A stretch of DNA of 8,384 nt from Clostridiales bacterium (GCA_009782975.1 WRIA01000013.1:1-8384); one strand, 5' to 3'; positions 1-6,330 are shown, counted from the stretch's first letter. The notes: a model not told the origin generated them from the letters alone. Numbers and translations: made by a program.

Positions 1-8
1 CATAACAA

Positions 9-25
9 AACCACGCCGCTTGGCG
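9..25 (-). terminator. possible weak terminator after cheY
   Basis: Read on the minus strand, CGCC-AAGC-GGCG directly follows the cheY stop codon and is followed by TGGTTTTGTT. The stem is only 4 GC pairs plus one possible G-U pair, and the T-tract is interrupted. It could be a short intrinsic terminator, but the window ends too soon to show what lies beyond. Confidence 0.25.
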
Positions 26-26
26 C

Positions 27-383
27 CTAGCAAAGCTTTTTGATGGCCGCAAGTATGCCTTCTTCTTTGAATGGCTTTACGATAAAGCCTTTGGCCCCCG
101 ACAAAATAGCATCGCGGACCATGGCTTCCTGACCCATTGCGGAAACCATTACCACTTTGGCGTTGGGATCCATCTTAATGATCTCGCGCAGGGCGTCCAG
201 CCCGCTCATTTCCGGCATGGTGATATCCATTGTTACCACATCTGGGCTGTAGTCCTTATAACGCTCTACTGCCTGTTTGCCGTTTTCCGCTTCACCGGCC
301 ACCTCGTAGCCGTTTTTGCTGAGCATATTTTTGATTTGTATCCTCATGAAAGCGGCGTCGTCAACGATCATAACCTTAGCCAT
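27..383 (-). CDS. cheY: chemotaxis response regulator CheY
   Basis: A stand-alone receiver domain of 118 residues, the normal size for CheY. It takes a phosphoryl group from CheA and then binds the flagellar switch to set rotation direction. All receiver signatures are visible: acidic pair Asp8-Asp9, phospho-acceptor Asp53 in the stretch VVTMDITMPEMSG, switch Ser81 (VSAMG), aromatic Phe100 and Lys103 in KPF. No output domain follows. The start is set at ATG 383 because AGGAGGA (391-397) lies 7 bases upstream; a GTG two codons earlier in the same frame is too close to that site. It is the last visible gene of cheC-cheD-cheY, separated from cheD by 83 bases of AT-rich sequence. A receiver-only protein could in principle serve another kinase, but the cheC and cheD neighbours and the close fit to Firmicute CheY make this call safe. 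Confidence 0.95.
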   Translation of the reverse strand: MAKVMIVDDAAFMRIQIKNMLSKNGYEVAGEAENGKQAVERYKDYSPDVVTMDITMPEMSGLDALREIIKMDPNAKVVMVSAMGQEAMVRDAILSGAKGFIVKPFKEEGILAAIKKLC

Positions 384-390
384 AGGCACA

Positions 391-397
391 TCCTCCT
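391..397 (-). promoter_or_regulatory. ribosome binding site of cheY
   Basis: AGGAGGA on the minus strand is a near-perfect Shine-Dalgarno sequence 7 bases before ATG 383. It decides between this ATG and the in-frame GTG at 389, which would leave almost no spacer. Confidence 0.8.
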
Positions 398-442
398 ATA
401 CTTTTGTTGCGTAATGCTTTAAACTTGTATCCTGATTTTTTA

Positions 443-475
443 TTTATATAAAAATTTATATAAAAATTATATAAA
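443..475. repeat. 12-bp A/T tandem repeat across the cheD stop
   Basis: TTTATATAAAAA occurs twice in exact tandem (443-454 and 455-466), followed by a third, shortened and altered copy (467-475). The array starts in the cheD-cheY gap and runs through the cheD stop codon, so the last cheD codons lie inside it. It is pure A/T. It could be a slippage product, an upstream element, or contain -10-like TATATA boxes for cheY. No function can be read directly. Confidence 0.6.
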
Positions 476-946
476 TTTTTCCCCAAAGCCGACAGTCCTT
501 ATTTTAAGCTTGCCCGTATCATTGTAAAGCTCTATGGTGCGCCCATGGGTGCCGCCCGTATCATTGGCTATTATGGGCAGCTTTAAAGCGTGCAGCGTGC
601 TTATGCTTACAGCCACGTTGCGCTCGCCTATCTTTAAAAAATTCTGCGCGCCGGCACCGGTGAACATATGCGCCCCACCGGCCAGTTTAGCCACCAAACT
701 GCTGCGGCTGGCCCCAGCGCGGATAAGCTTTTCCAGCAGATCCGGTATGCCGCTGTCGGCAAATTTGTAACGGTTATGATCCATCTGCCCGTTATATTCC
801 GGCAGCATAATATGGACCAGACCGCCTATCTTGCGTATCGGGTCGTGCAAGGTTATACCGACGCAGGAGCCCAGGCCCAGCGTGGTTATCATGTCCGTTT
901 CCCTGCCTATTTTAAGATCAGCTATCCCGACTATCATGGTAGCCAT
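467..946 (-). CDS. cheD: chemoreceptor glutamine deamidase CheD
   Basis: CheD deamidates specific glutamines on chemoreceptors and also binds CheC, which links receptor adaptation to CheY-P levels. The 159-residue product has the family landmarks: T22-LGLGSC with catalytic Cys28, His45 in GGLVHIMLP, the GGAHMF stretch near residues 90-95, and GGTHGRT near 130-136. Thr22, Cys28 and His45 correspond to the catalytic triad known in Thermotoga CheD with an offset of one residue, so the enzyme looks intact. The start is ATG 946, three bases after the cheC stop, which suggests translational coupling because only a weak GGGG precedes it. A second in-frame ATG at codon 4 cannot be excluded. Isoleucine is written mostly as ATA. 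Its position between cheC and cheY supports a working adaptation cassette. Confidence 0.95.
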   Translation of the reverse strand: MATMIVGIADLKIGRETDMITTLGLGSCVGITLHDPIRKIGGLVHIMLPEYNGQMDHNRYKFADSGIPDLLEKLIRAGASRSSLVAKLAGGAHMFTGAGAQNFLKIGERNVAVSISTLHALKLPIIANDTGGTHGRTIELYNDTGKLKIRTVGFGEKFI

Positions 947-949
947 CGA

Positions 950-1570
950 TCATAACCCCAGCGATTTCATTAGTATTTTATAGGATTCAAAATCCGGGAT
1001 AAGGAAAAAATGCCCGTTCATGCTTTTGTGTACATCGCTGAATTTAGTTTTTAAAAACAGTACCGAATCGCCGATCTTGCCGTATTCTATAAGCACTATG
1101 CTGATAATGGCCCCCACCATATCCACGGCCATCTGCGGCACGGAGGGCGTGATAGTAAGCCCGGTCATAGCGCCAATGGCGGAAAGGTAAGAACCCACCA
1201 GTATATTGGCTATCTCGGTAAGTGTGGACCGATCCAATTCGTCCAGCGTAAGTTCCTGGCCCGGAGGCTTTTCCCGTTGCAGGGCCATGGAGGTCATTCC
1301 GCAGGCGTCTTTCAACTCCAATATCATCAATATATAGCCGTTAAGATCGCCGCTCATGTTTACAAGTATGCCCGCCACCAGGTTTTCCGGGCCGCTTAAA
1401 ATATTGATGATATGATCGAAGGGCACCACGGCCACTTCCGGCACGCTCATGGATATCTGCATATTCAGGATGGTAGCCAAAGCTGTGGCGGCGTTGCCCG
1501 CGCCGATATTGCCAAGCTCACGAAAGGTATCTATACCCTGCTCGCCGATATTTCCCAGTTCATCCGGCAA
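950..1570 (-). CDS. cheC: CheY-P phosphatase CheC
   Basis: CheC removes the phosphoryl group from CheY-P and forms a complex with CheD. The family has two copies of the pattern [D/S]-x3-E-x2-N-x22-P, and both are exact here: Asp14, Glu18, Asn21, Pro44 and Ser115, Glu119, Asn122, Pro145. Two complete sites argue for CheC rather than CheX, which keeps one; FliY is excluded by the absence of a SpoA/FliN C-terminal domain. The protein is 206 residues with the usual opening (FRELGNIGAGNAATAL). The start is a TTG at 1570, because AAGGAGG (1579-1585) lies 8 bases upstream; an in-frame TTG at 1600 lies before that site and has no ribosome binding site of its own. It is the first gene of cheC-cheD-cheY, with cheD starting 3 bases after its stop. 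Confidence 0.93.
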   Translation of the reverse strand: MPDELGNIGEQGIDTFRELGNIGAGNAATALATILNMQISMSVPEVAVVPFDHIINILSGPENLVAGILVNMSGDLNGYILMILELKDACGMTSMALQREKPPGQELTLDELDRSTLTEIANILVGSYLSAIGAMTGLTITPSVPQMAVDMVGAIISIVLIEYGKIGDSVLFLKTKFSDVHKSMNGHFFLIPDFESYKILMKSLGL

Positions 1571-1578
1571 AATAGCCA

Positions 1579-1585
1579 CCTCCTT
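1579..1585 (-). promoter_or_regulatory. ribosome binding site fixing the TTG start of cheC
   Basis: AAGGAGG on the minus strand lies 8 bases before TTG 1570. Any longer reading of cheC would put this strong site inside the gene, so the TTG start is preferred. Confidence 0.75.
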
Positions 1586-1619
1586 ATAACTTCCGGGCAA
1601 AGGCTTACAGCCTACTAAT

Positions 1620-1646
1620 TAAACTTTCGGGATTTTCCGCCGATAT
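1620..1646 (+). promoter_or_regulatory. sigma-D (sigma-28) promoter towards fliK
   Basis: TAAA (1620-1623), then exactly 15 bases, then GCCGATAT (1639-1646): a full 12 of 12 match, with exact spacing, to the B. subtilis sigma-D consensus for motility genes. It points towards the FliK-like gene and would start RNA near 1653, leaving a leader of about 200 bases. It sits in a gene-free AT-rich region between divergent flagellar and chemotaxis genes, as expected for a real promoter. A sigma-A-like promoter nearer the gene may give a second start. Confidence 0.75.
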
Positions 1647-1693
1647 ATTTAGTAAAAGGCTGTTCCTTAAACAAATTTATCCCTTACATTATT

Positions 1694-1722
1694 ATGTTAC
1701 GCCATAGCCCTTGTTTTGTCAA
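1694..1722 (-). promoter_or_regulatory. sigma-A-like promoter of cheC-cheD-cheY
   Basis: On the minus strand, TTGACA (1717-1722) is a perfect -35 box. It is followed by 17 bases and TAACAT (1694-1699), a 4 of 6 match to TATAAT. RNA would start near 1687, giving cheC a leader of about 117 bases. The start lies beyond the plus-strand sigma-D start, so the two transcripts would run into each other. Confidence 0.5.
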
Positions 1723-1757
1723 ATATAAATATGGTATTTTTTGCCTTTGTTGCCCTA

Positions 1758-1786
1758 TTGATATTTTTTTATTTATTCTATATGAT
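1758..1786 (+). promoter_or_regulatory. sigma-A-like promoter of the FliK-like gene
   Basis: TTGATA (1758-1763), 17 bases, TATGAT (1781-1786): 5 of 6 matches in each box with ideal spacing. RNA would start near 1793, about 60 bases before the fliK start. With the sigma-D site upstream, the operon would have both a housekeeping and a motility promoter. Confidence 0.5.
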
Positions 1787-1853
1787 TAAATTGCTGCTGT
1801 TTTAATATGATTTACCATCCCGGCCCCAAAAAAAATTTTTTACAGGTGTGTTT

Positions 1854-3722
1854 ATGCAAGTAAACCTACCGCCCGTCATAGACGGAGCGACTACCGTACT
1901 TGGCGGCGAGATAAGCGCCGAGGTTTCCCTGCCGGAGCTTACCGAGGGGGAAAGCTTTGAGGCGCGCGTGATTTTTTCTGACCGCGGCACGGTGCATCTT
2001 AAAACCGCCGAGGGCGCTTTTATACGCGCCCGTCTGGAGGGCGGTGTGGTGCTGGCCGAAGGCAGCGAGGTAAGCCTTACCATAGTGGAAAAGGGCGACG
2101 GCCTGATAAAACTGCGTTTAAGCGGTCCTCTGGCCGGCGAAAGCGCCGTGCCGGGCTCCGTAAGCACAGCAGGGCGTATGCCCGCGCTGCCACCCGCTTT
2201 AGCCGCCATAGTGGAGCAGATGCAAAATTCCGCGCTTAAGCCGCACCAAAGGCTGGAGGTTTTTATGCGCGCTTTGGGAGATTTTCCCGCTTTAAGCACG
2301 GATAACGCCGCCATTAGGCAAACCGCGGCATTGTTGCTTACGGATGGCCGGGAAACGGCGCAGGCAGCGCCTTTGCCCGGTACGGAAGCGGCCCCCGGCC
2401 AAGCCCAGCAGGCATCGGCCCTGCCGGGGCAAATGCTTAGTGAGCTTAACGCTTTATTGGCCATGGATACCCATGCTTTAGCGACGGCCGCGGCCAAACC
2501 AGCGGGAGAAACTGCTCCAGGCATACTTGCCCCTTTGTTCGAATTATTTATGCCGGAGCTTACGGCCGACGTACCCCAAACCGCCCCCGATATTACAGCG
2601 GCTTTGCCGGAGCAAAACTTGCCCGCGCAGGCTTCAGAAGAACAGGCCCCGCCTTCCCAGGCCGCCCCTGAAACGGAATTGCCGGTACCGGCACAGCCGG
2701 AGCAGGCTCTGCCCGCTTTGGCCGCCCAAGGAAGGGCGGCGGCAGTTGCGGCGCAAACCGTGGCACAGGAAGCGCCGCGGGCCGGGGTCGCGCAAAAAGC
2801 GGCGCAGGCCGCGCCTGAAGCGCCGCAAGCAACAATATCCGGCCTCCCGGACGCAGAGCATTTGCCGCCGCAAGCGCAGGAGACCCCTGCCGCAAAGCAA
2901 GCCCCCGATATGGGGCTTGCTACTGCCGCCGCCCATTCCCAAAAGAGCGCGGAACAAACGGTTACGGTCATTTCCGCCCATTCCCAAAAGAACGGGGAGC
3001 AGCCGGCTACGGTTTTATCTTCCCTGCCCACCGCCACGCGCCGGGAATTGCTGGAATTTACCCAGCGTTTGGTGGCCGAACTGTTCCCAGAGGGCACCAA
3101 GGCGGCATCCCAAAAAGATTTGATAGCTTTTGCGGAACGCCTGTTTATAAACACCGGCGGCCCGGCCGCAAAAAACGCTCCAGCTCTGCGGCAAGCAGCG
3201 CGGGAGCTGGAAACGCGCCTTGAGCTGCTAAAAGAAACCGTCGCCCGTTCCTCCCTGCCCCAAAAGGAAGAGCTGCTGCAACAGGTAAACCGCCTGTTAC
3301 AGCATAACGACACCCTAAGGGAAGAACGGCCGCTGATACTGCAACTGCCCGTGTTCTTTGGGGAGCAGCGGCAGACCGCCGAGCTGTATGTCTATCGCCG
3401 GGAAAAAGGCAGCCGAAAGCTGGATCCGCGTAACGCCACCATATTGCTGGCCTTAAATACCGAGCATCTGGGCCGCATGGAAGCCCTGATACAGGTGCAG
3501 CAAAAGGATATACACCTTAAACTGGAAATAGGCCGCGCCGGGGCAGTGCCCTTTATACGGGAACAAAGCAGGGCTTTAACCGGTCTTTTATCCGAAGCCG
3601 GTTATCGGCTGGCTTCCGCCACCGTGCAGCAGCTTATACGGCAGGCAGGGCCGGAAACAGCGGATCGCACACTGGAAGAATTCCGGCGCGATTTTGGAAA
3701 TAAAGTAGATATCCAGGTATAG
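1854..3722 (+). CDS. fliK: FliK-like flagellar hook-length control protein
   Basis: FliK measures hook length during assembly and then switches the flagellar export gate from rod/hook to filament substrates by acting on FlhB. The product (about 622 residues) has three parts. Residues 1-95 are a beta-rich N-terminal region. Residues about 95-390 are a low-complexity Ala/Pro/Gln/Glu linker typical of the ruler section. A C-terminal hook domain at about 490-600 contains LQLPVFFGEQRQTAELYVYRR and ALNTEHLGRMEALIQ. A predicted helical stretch with heptad-like leucines (ELETRLELLKETV) precedes the C-terminal domain. ATG 1854 is preferred over an in-frame GTG at 1848, which overlaps the modest AGGTG site. 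The FlhB-like gene follows at once, its ribosome site overlapping the fliK stop. The pairing resembles B. subtilis ylqG-ylqH, so this may be the YlqG-type paralogue rather than the main FliK; the window cannot decide. Confidence 0.8.
   Translation: MQVNLPPVIDGATTVLGGEISAEVSLPELTEGESFEARVIFSDRGTVHLKTAEGAFIRARLEGGVVLAEGSEVSLTIVEKGDGLIKLRLSGPLAGESAVPGSVSTAGRMPALPPALAAIVEQMQNSALKPHQRLEVFMRALGDFPALSTDNAAIRQTAALLLTDGRETAQAAPLPGTEAAPGQAQQASALPGQMLSELNALLAMDTHALATAAAKPAGETAPGILAPLFELFMPELTADVPQTAPDITAALPEQNLPAQASEEQAPPSQAAPETELPVPAQPEQALPALAAQGRAAAVAAQTVAQEAPRAGVAQKAAQAAPEAPQATISGLPDAEHLPPQAQETPAAKQAPDMGLATAAAHSQKSAEQTVTVISAHSQKNGEQPATVLSSLPTATRRELLEFTQRLVAELFPEGTKAASQKDLIAFAERLFINTGGPAAKNAPALRQAARELETRLELLKETVARSSLPQKEELLQQVNRLLQHNDTLREERPLILQLPVFFGEQRQTAELYVYRREKGSRKLDPRNATILLALNTEHLGRMEALIQVQQKDIHLKLEIGRAGAVPFIREQSRALTGLLSEAGYRLASATVQQLIRQAGPETADRTLEEFRRDFGNKVDIQV
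2931..3020 (+). repeat. 45-bp tandem duplication inside the FliK linker
   Basis: Two adjacent 45-base units (2931-2975 and 2976-3020) begin with the same 15 bases, GCCCATTCCCAAAAG, and encode AHSQKSAEQTVTVIS followed by AHSQKNGEQPATVLS. The duplication is in frame and lies at the end of the low-complexity linker. The copies have diverged, so it is not recent. Confidence 0.75.
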
Positions 3723-3725
3723 GAG
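3721..3725 (+). promoter_or_regulatory. ribosome binding site overlapping the fliK stop
   Basis: AGGAG overlaps the TAG stop of the FliK-like gene and lies 7 bases before the ATG of the FlhB-like gene. This arrangement points to translational coupling of the two proteins. Confidence 0.7.
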
Positions 3726-3732
3726 CCGTAAC

Positions 3733-4029
3733 ATGACAAAAGATTTAAAAGACCTTAAGGCGGCGGCCTTAAAATACGACCCGGCCTTTGACGACGTGCC
3801 GCTGTTGACCGCCTTTGGCAAAGGCTATGTGGCGGAAAAGATCATCGCGCTGGCCGAAGAATCCAGAATACCGGTGGTTTATGACGCGGCGCTCACCGAA
3901 ATGCTGGGTAAAATGAACCTGGGGGACGATATACCTCCGGAGCTTTACGCCGTGGTAGCGCAGATACTGGTATTTGTAAGCCAAAGCGACCAGGCCTATG
4001 CGCAGCGTTTGGGTACGCTACTTAAATAA
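3733..4029 (+). CDS. free-standing FlhB C-terminal domain homologue
   Basis: A 98-residue protein matching the cytoplasmic C-terminal domain of the export-gate protein FlhB without its membrane part. Visible landmarks are AAALKYDP (about 10-17), LLTAFGKGYVAEKIIALAEE (about 24-43), IPVVYDAALTEML (about 46-58) and the family ending IPPELYAVVAQILVFV (about 67-82). In full-length FlhB the domain begins with a self-cleaving NPTH site. That motif is absent here, so the protein resembles the part left after cleavage, as in B. subtilis YlqH and Helicobacter FlhX. FlhX is known to substitute for the cleaved FlhB C-terminal part. It is coupled to the FliK-like gene, and FliK acts on this domain of FlhB, so a role in substrate switching is a reasonable inference. 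AGGAG lies 7 bases upstream. Confidence 0.87.
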   Translation: MTKDLKDLKAAALKYDPAFDDVPLLTAFGKGYVAEKIIALAEESRIPVVYDAALTEMLGKMNLGDDIPPELYAVVAQILVFVSQSDQAYAQRLGTLLK

Positions 4030-4095
4030 TTGCGCCGTTCTACAGGATATTGTGCCGTATAATAAAAATTTTTATATTTTTGTCCATATTTAGTA

Positions 4096-4124
4096 TTGAA
4101 TTTTAAGCCGGAATATGTCATAAT
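4096..4124 (+). promoter_or_regulatory. weak promoter candidate before the hydrolase-like gene
   Basis: TTGAAT (4096-4101), 17 bases, CATAAT (4119-4124). The -10 box is 5 of 6, the -35 box 4 of 6. The expected RNA start near 4131 falls on the GGAGG ribosome site, which weakens the case. The 110-base AT-rich gap after the FlhB-like gene suggests a separate transcription start somewhere here, but read-through is equally possible. Confidence 0.3.
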
Positions 4125-4139
4125 AAGCATGGAGGAAAT

Positions 4140-5126
4140 ATGAATCATATAGATCCCTTAAACAAATCAACGGTAACCGGCCCGGCAACCGAAGCAAAGC
4201 CCGCCTTAAACGACGGCGGCGGCGAGGATTTTTCCGCTTTGTTCAACGAGGCCATGATGCGCTCTCTTACCGAAAACACCCTTTCCGGTCTGGGTGGCGG
4301 GCTGCCGGCTTACCAGGACGACTCCTTCGGGTATCTGCAATCTATGCTGCTTACCGGCGCGGCGGAGGGAAATTCCAACGGTAACGAGATGCTTATGTAC
4401 ATGCTTATGTGCATGATGCAGGAATTTAAAGGCAGCGACATGGCGCCGCTGATGTCGGCGATGTCCGCGCTTATGCCGGCTGCTTCCGCCCCCAACTCTT
4501 ACAAACCTGTTAATTACGCCGCCGGAGCTTACTCCGCCGGCCCGGATGACCCGGGTTTTCTGCCCCGGCAGGCCTGGCTGCCCACCGCCTTGAACGGCGT
4601 TTCCACCGCCGGGAGGCGTAGCGCCGAGGTTTTGAACAAGGTGATAAGTCAATTTAAGGTGGAAAGCGCCGAACGTTACCGCCCGTACCGCGACGGCAAC
4701 ACTTACTGCAATATCTTCGTTTGGGATGTAACACGCGCCTTGGGCTGCGAGATACCCCATTATGTGGAAAAGGAAAACGGCGACCCCCGCTATTACCCCA
4801 ATGTAAAGGGCGCTTACGAGCTGGATGCCAACGGCACTGCGGATTGGCTAAGGCGGCGCGGCGCGGATTACGGCTGGCGGGAGATAACGGCGGCCGAGGC
4901 CCAGCAATATGCCAACGCCGGTCATCCTGTGGTTTCCGCCTGGCGCAACGGCGGCGGCGGAGCCGGACATGTACAGATGGTATGTCCTTCCCGCGGCGGC
5001 GGCTACGACCCCGTACGCGGCGTAACGGTAGCCCAGGCCGGCAAACTCAATTTTACCTACGCCCACATCAAGGATACCATGAGCGCGGATAAAATAGCGC
5101 GGACTCGTTATTATGTGCATGCCTAA
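4140..5126 (+). CDS. probable Cys/His peptidoglycan hydrolase of flagellar locus
   Basis: A 328-residue protein I do not recognise by name. The C-terminal part (about 160-328) looks like a papain-fold cell wall peptidase or amidase of the NlpC/P60-CHAP kind. Cys190 in NTYCNIFVWDV opens a helix as a nucleophile would, and His277 in GAGHVQMV starts a strand; Gly- and Trp-rich strands lie between. The N-terminal half has no signal peptide or membrane helix. Residues 28-50 (EDFSALFNEAMMRSLTENT) could act as a docking or export segment. Residues 84-112 are very Met-rich (10 Met), followed by an Ala/Pro/Gly linker to about 160. Lying among hook and cap genes without a Sec signal, it may be exported by the flagellar apparatus to open the wall, as FlgJ does in proteobacteria; that is inference. 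GGAGG (4131-4135) is 4 bases before the ATG. Confidence is high for the gene, moderate for the activity. Confidence 0.65.
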   Translation: MNHIDPLNKSTVTGPATEAKPALNDGGGEDFSALFNEAMMRSLTENTLSGLGGGLPAYQDDSFGYLQSMLLTGAAEGNSNGNEMLMYMLMCMMQEFKGSDMAPLMSAMSALMPAASAPNSYKPVNYAAGAYSAGPDDPGFLPRQAWLPTALNGVSTAGRRSAEVLNKVISQFKVESAERYRPYRDGNTYCNIFVWDVTRALGCEIPHYVEKENGDPRYYPNVKGAYELDANGTADWLRRRGADYGWREITAAEAQQYANAGHPVVSAWRNGGGGAGHVQMVCPSRGGGYDPVRGVTVAQAGKLNFTYAHIKDTMSADKIARTRYYVHA

Positions 5127-5148
5127 AACACCGGTTATGGAGTTGTGA

Positions 5149-6261
5149 ATGAACCAAAACAACGATTTTTACCAGGTATTGCAAATAGGCTTTAATGCGG
5201 AAAAAGCGGATATCATATCCGCCTACAGGCGTCTTTCCAAACTCTATCATCCCGATGTAAGCGGTCTGCCCCATGCCCAGGAGCTGATGTCTCAGATAAA
5301 CATCGCCTACGATACGCTAAGCGACGATATGAAGCGGCAGGCCTATAATAACAGCCTGGGGCAAAGGGCCTCTCAATCCGTGGCCGGGGCCGCCAAAGAG
5401 GCCAAAAACGTAATAACGGAGTATTTTACCTTGCTGGCGCAATGCGATTATGAAAAAGCCTTCCGCCTGCTTAGTGCCAGCGACCGGCAGCGGGTGGGCA
5501 TACGCGGCTTTACGGAATGGCGGCAGGCCGTACACGGGCTTTACGCAATCCGGGAGTTCAATATACGCCAGGGACAGTATGTGGCCGGTTTTAAGCTGGA
5601 AAACGGCCGTATAGTGACCGCCATAAAATTTTTTGTGGATGTGCTGGAAAAAGATATGGCCTCCCACAGGATGGAGCATTATTGCTTCAACAAATATGTG
5701 GTGTTCGAGCAGGGCCAGCCCGGCGTGTATCTGGGCTATCGCGACTTAGGCGAGATATCCAAGACCTTCGGCTCCCGGGCCCGCGAGCGGGAGCAGGATC
5801 TTATGCAGCAGACCTGGCAAAAACATCTGCAACATAACGACCGTATTACCGGGCTGCTTACGCGGGAGGGCTTACTTGCCGAAAGCAGGCCGGAGCTTTA
5901 CCGCGTGCATCGCTATAAACGCCCCCTTACCGTGGCCGTGCTTTCCCTTAAGCCGGCCCGTCTGCCGGGGGAAAGCCTTTCCTTGCCCTGCCTGGATTCC
6001 GCGGCGCAGGCGCTTAAAAAGGCCCTGCGCATAACCGATATTCCCGCGCATCTGGGCAACGGGGTGTTTGTTGTTTTATTCTTCGAGCTTAAAAAGCGCC
6101 ATGCCGCCCTTATTGTGGAACGCGCCCTTAAAAAAGCCGAGCAGGGCGCCCGCAGCCTGTGCAAGGACGGTTTAAGCGCCGCCTTTGCCTTCGAGCAATA
6201 CTTAAGCGGCCCTTTGGAATCCTGCATAGACCGGCTTACCGAAAGGCTTGAAAAATCTTAG
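5149..6261 (+). CDS. J-domain protein with degenerate GGDEF domain
   Basis: A 370-residue three-part protein. Residues 5-68 are a J-domain: DFYQVLQIGFNAEKADIISAYRRLSKLYHPD, with the His34-Pro35-Asp36 motif that stimulates the Hsp70 ATPase, then INIAYDTLSDDMKRQAYN. Residues about 83-205 (VITEYFTLLAQCDYEKAFRLLS, then Trp-containing helices and strands) resemble an NTF2-like fold, with moderate confidence. Residues about 231-370 open with DRITGLLTREGLL, the typical GGDEF-domain start, but the catalytic loop is LGNGVF (302-307) where an active cyclase has GGDEF. The metal-binding Asp region and the FKxIND/GHxxGD stretch are also missing, and the domain is about 20 residues short. It cannot be an active diguanylate cyclase and may be a protein or nucleotide sensor. 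No signal peptide or membrane helix is seen. GGAG (5139-5142) lies 6 bases before the ATG, and the gene starts 22 bases after the hydrolase-like gene, so the two are probably co-transcribed. Confidence 0.8.
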   Translation: MNQNNDFYQVLQIGFNAEKADIISAYRRLSKLYHPDVSGLPHAQELMSQINIAYDTLSDDMKRQAYNNSLGQRASQSVAGAAKEAKNVITEYFTLLAQCDYEKAFRLLSASDRQRVGIRGFTEWRQAVHGLYAIREFNIRQGQYVAGFKLENGRIVTAIKFFVDVLEKDMASHRMEHYCFNKYVVFEQGQPGVYLGYRDLGEISKTFGSRAREREQDLMQQTWQKHLQHNDRITGLLTREGLLAESRPELYRVHRYKRPLTVAVLSLKPARLPGESLSLPCLDSAAQALKKALRITDIPAHLGNGVFVVLFFELKKRHAALIVERALKKAEQGARSLCKDGLSAAFAFEQYLSGPLESCIDRLTERLEKS

Positions 6262-6330
6262 GGCATAGTTTTCAGTTATACGCAATATGTAGAATATTTG
6301 GCAATTATTGATTTTGCTACAACGGCAAAA

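Noticed and set aside
534..955. Plus-strand frames opposite cheD
   Set aside because: They are shadows of CheD, whose catalytic residues are all present on the minus strand.
1828..1841. A8T6 run just before the FliK-like gene
   Set aside because: It is a simple A/T tract, symmetric by composition; no loop or GC stem makes it a terminator.
2527..3123. Open frame of 198 codons in another plus-strand frame inside fliK
   Set aside because: Its translation is almost only Arg, Pro, Lys and Ser, a shifted reading of Ala/Pro/Gln codons, with no domain and no ribosome site.
1802..3313. Long open frame of 503 codons on the minus strand opposite the FliK-like gene
   Set aside because: Its Cys/Ser/Ala-rich translation is the antisense of the repetitive GCC/GCG-rich FliK linker. 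It has no recognisable domain, while the plus strand encodes a clear FliK C-terminal domain and good start signals.
4062..4075. ATAAAAATTTTTAT palindrome after the FlhB-like gene
   Set aside because: It is a pure A/T palindrome expected by chance in this AT-rich gap, without GC pairs to form a stable terminator.
4206..4760. Minus-strand frame of 184 codons opposite the hydrolase-like gene
   Set aside because: It is a Gly/His/Arg-rich antisense product; the plus-strand gene has a ribosome site and a plausible catalytic domain.
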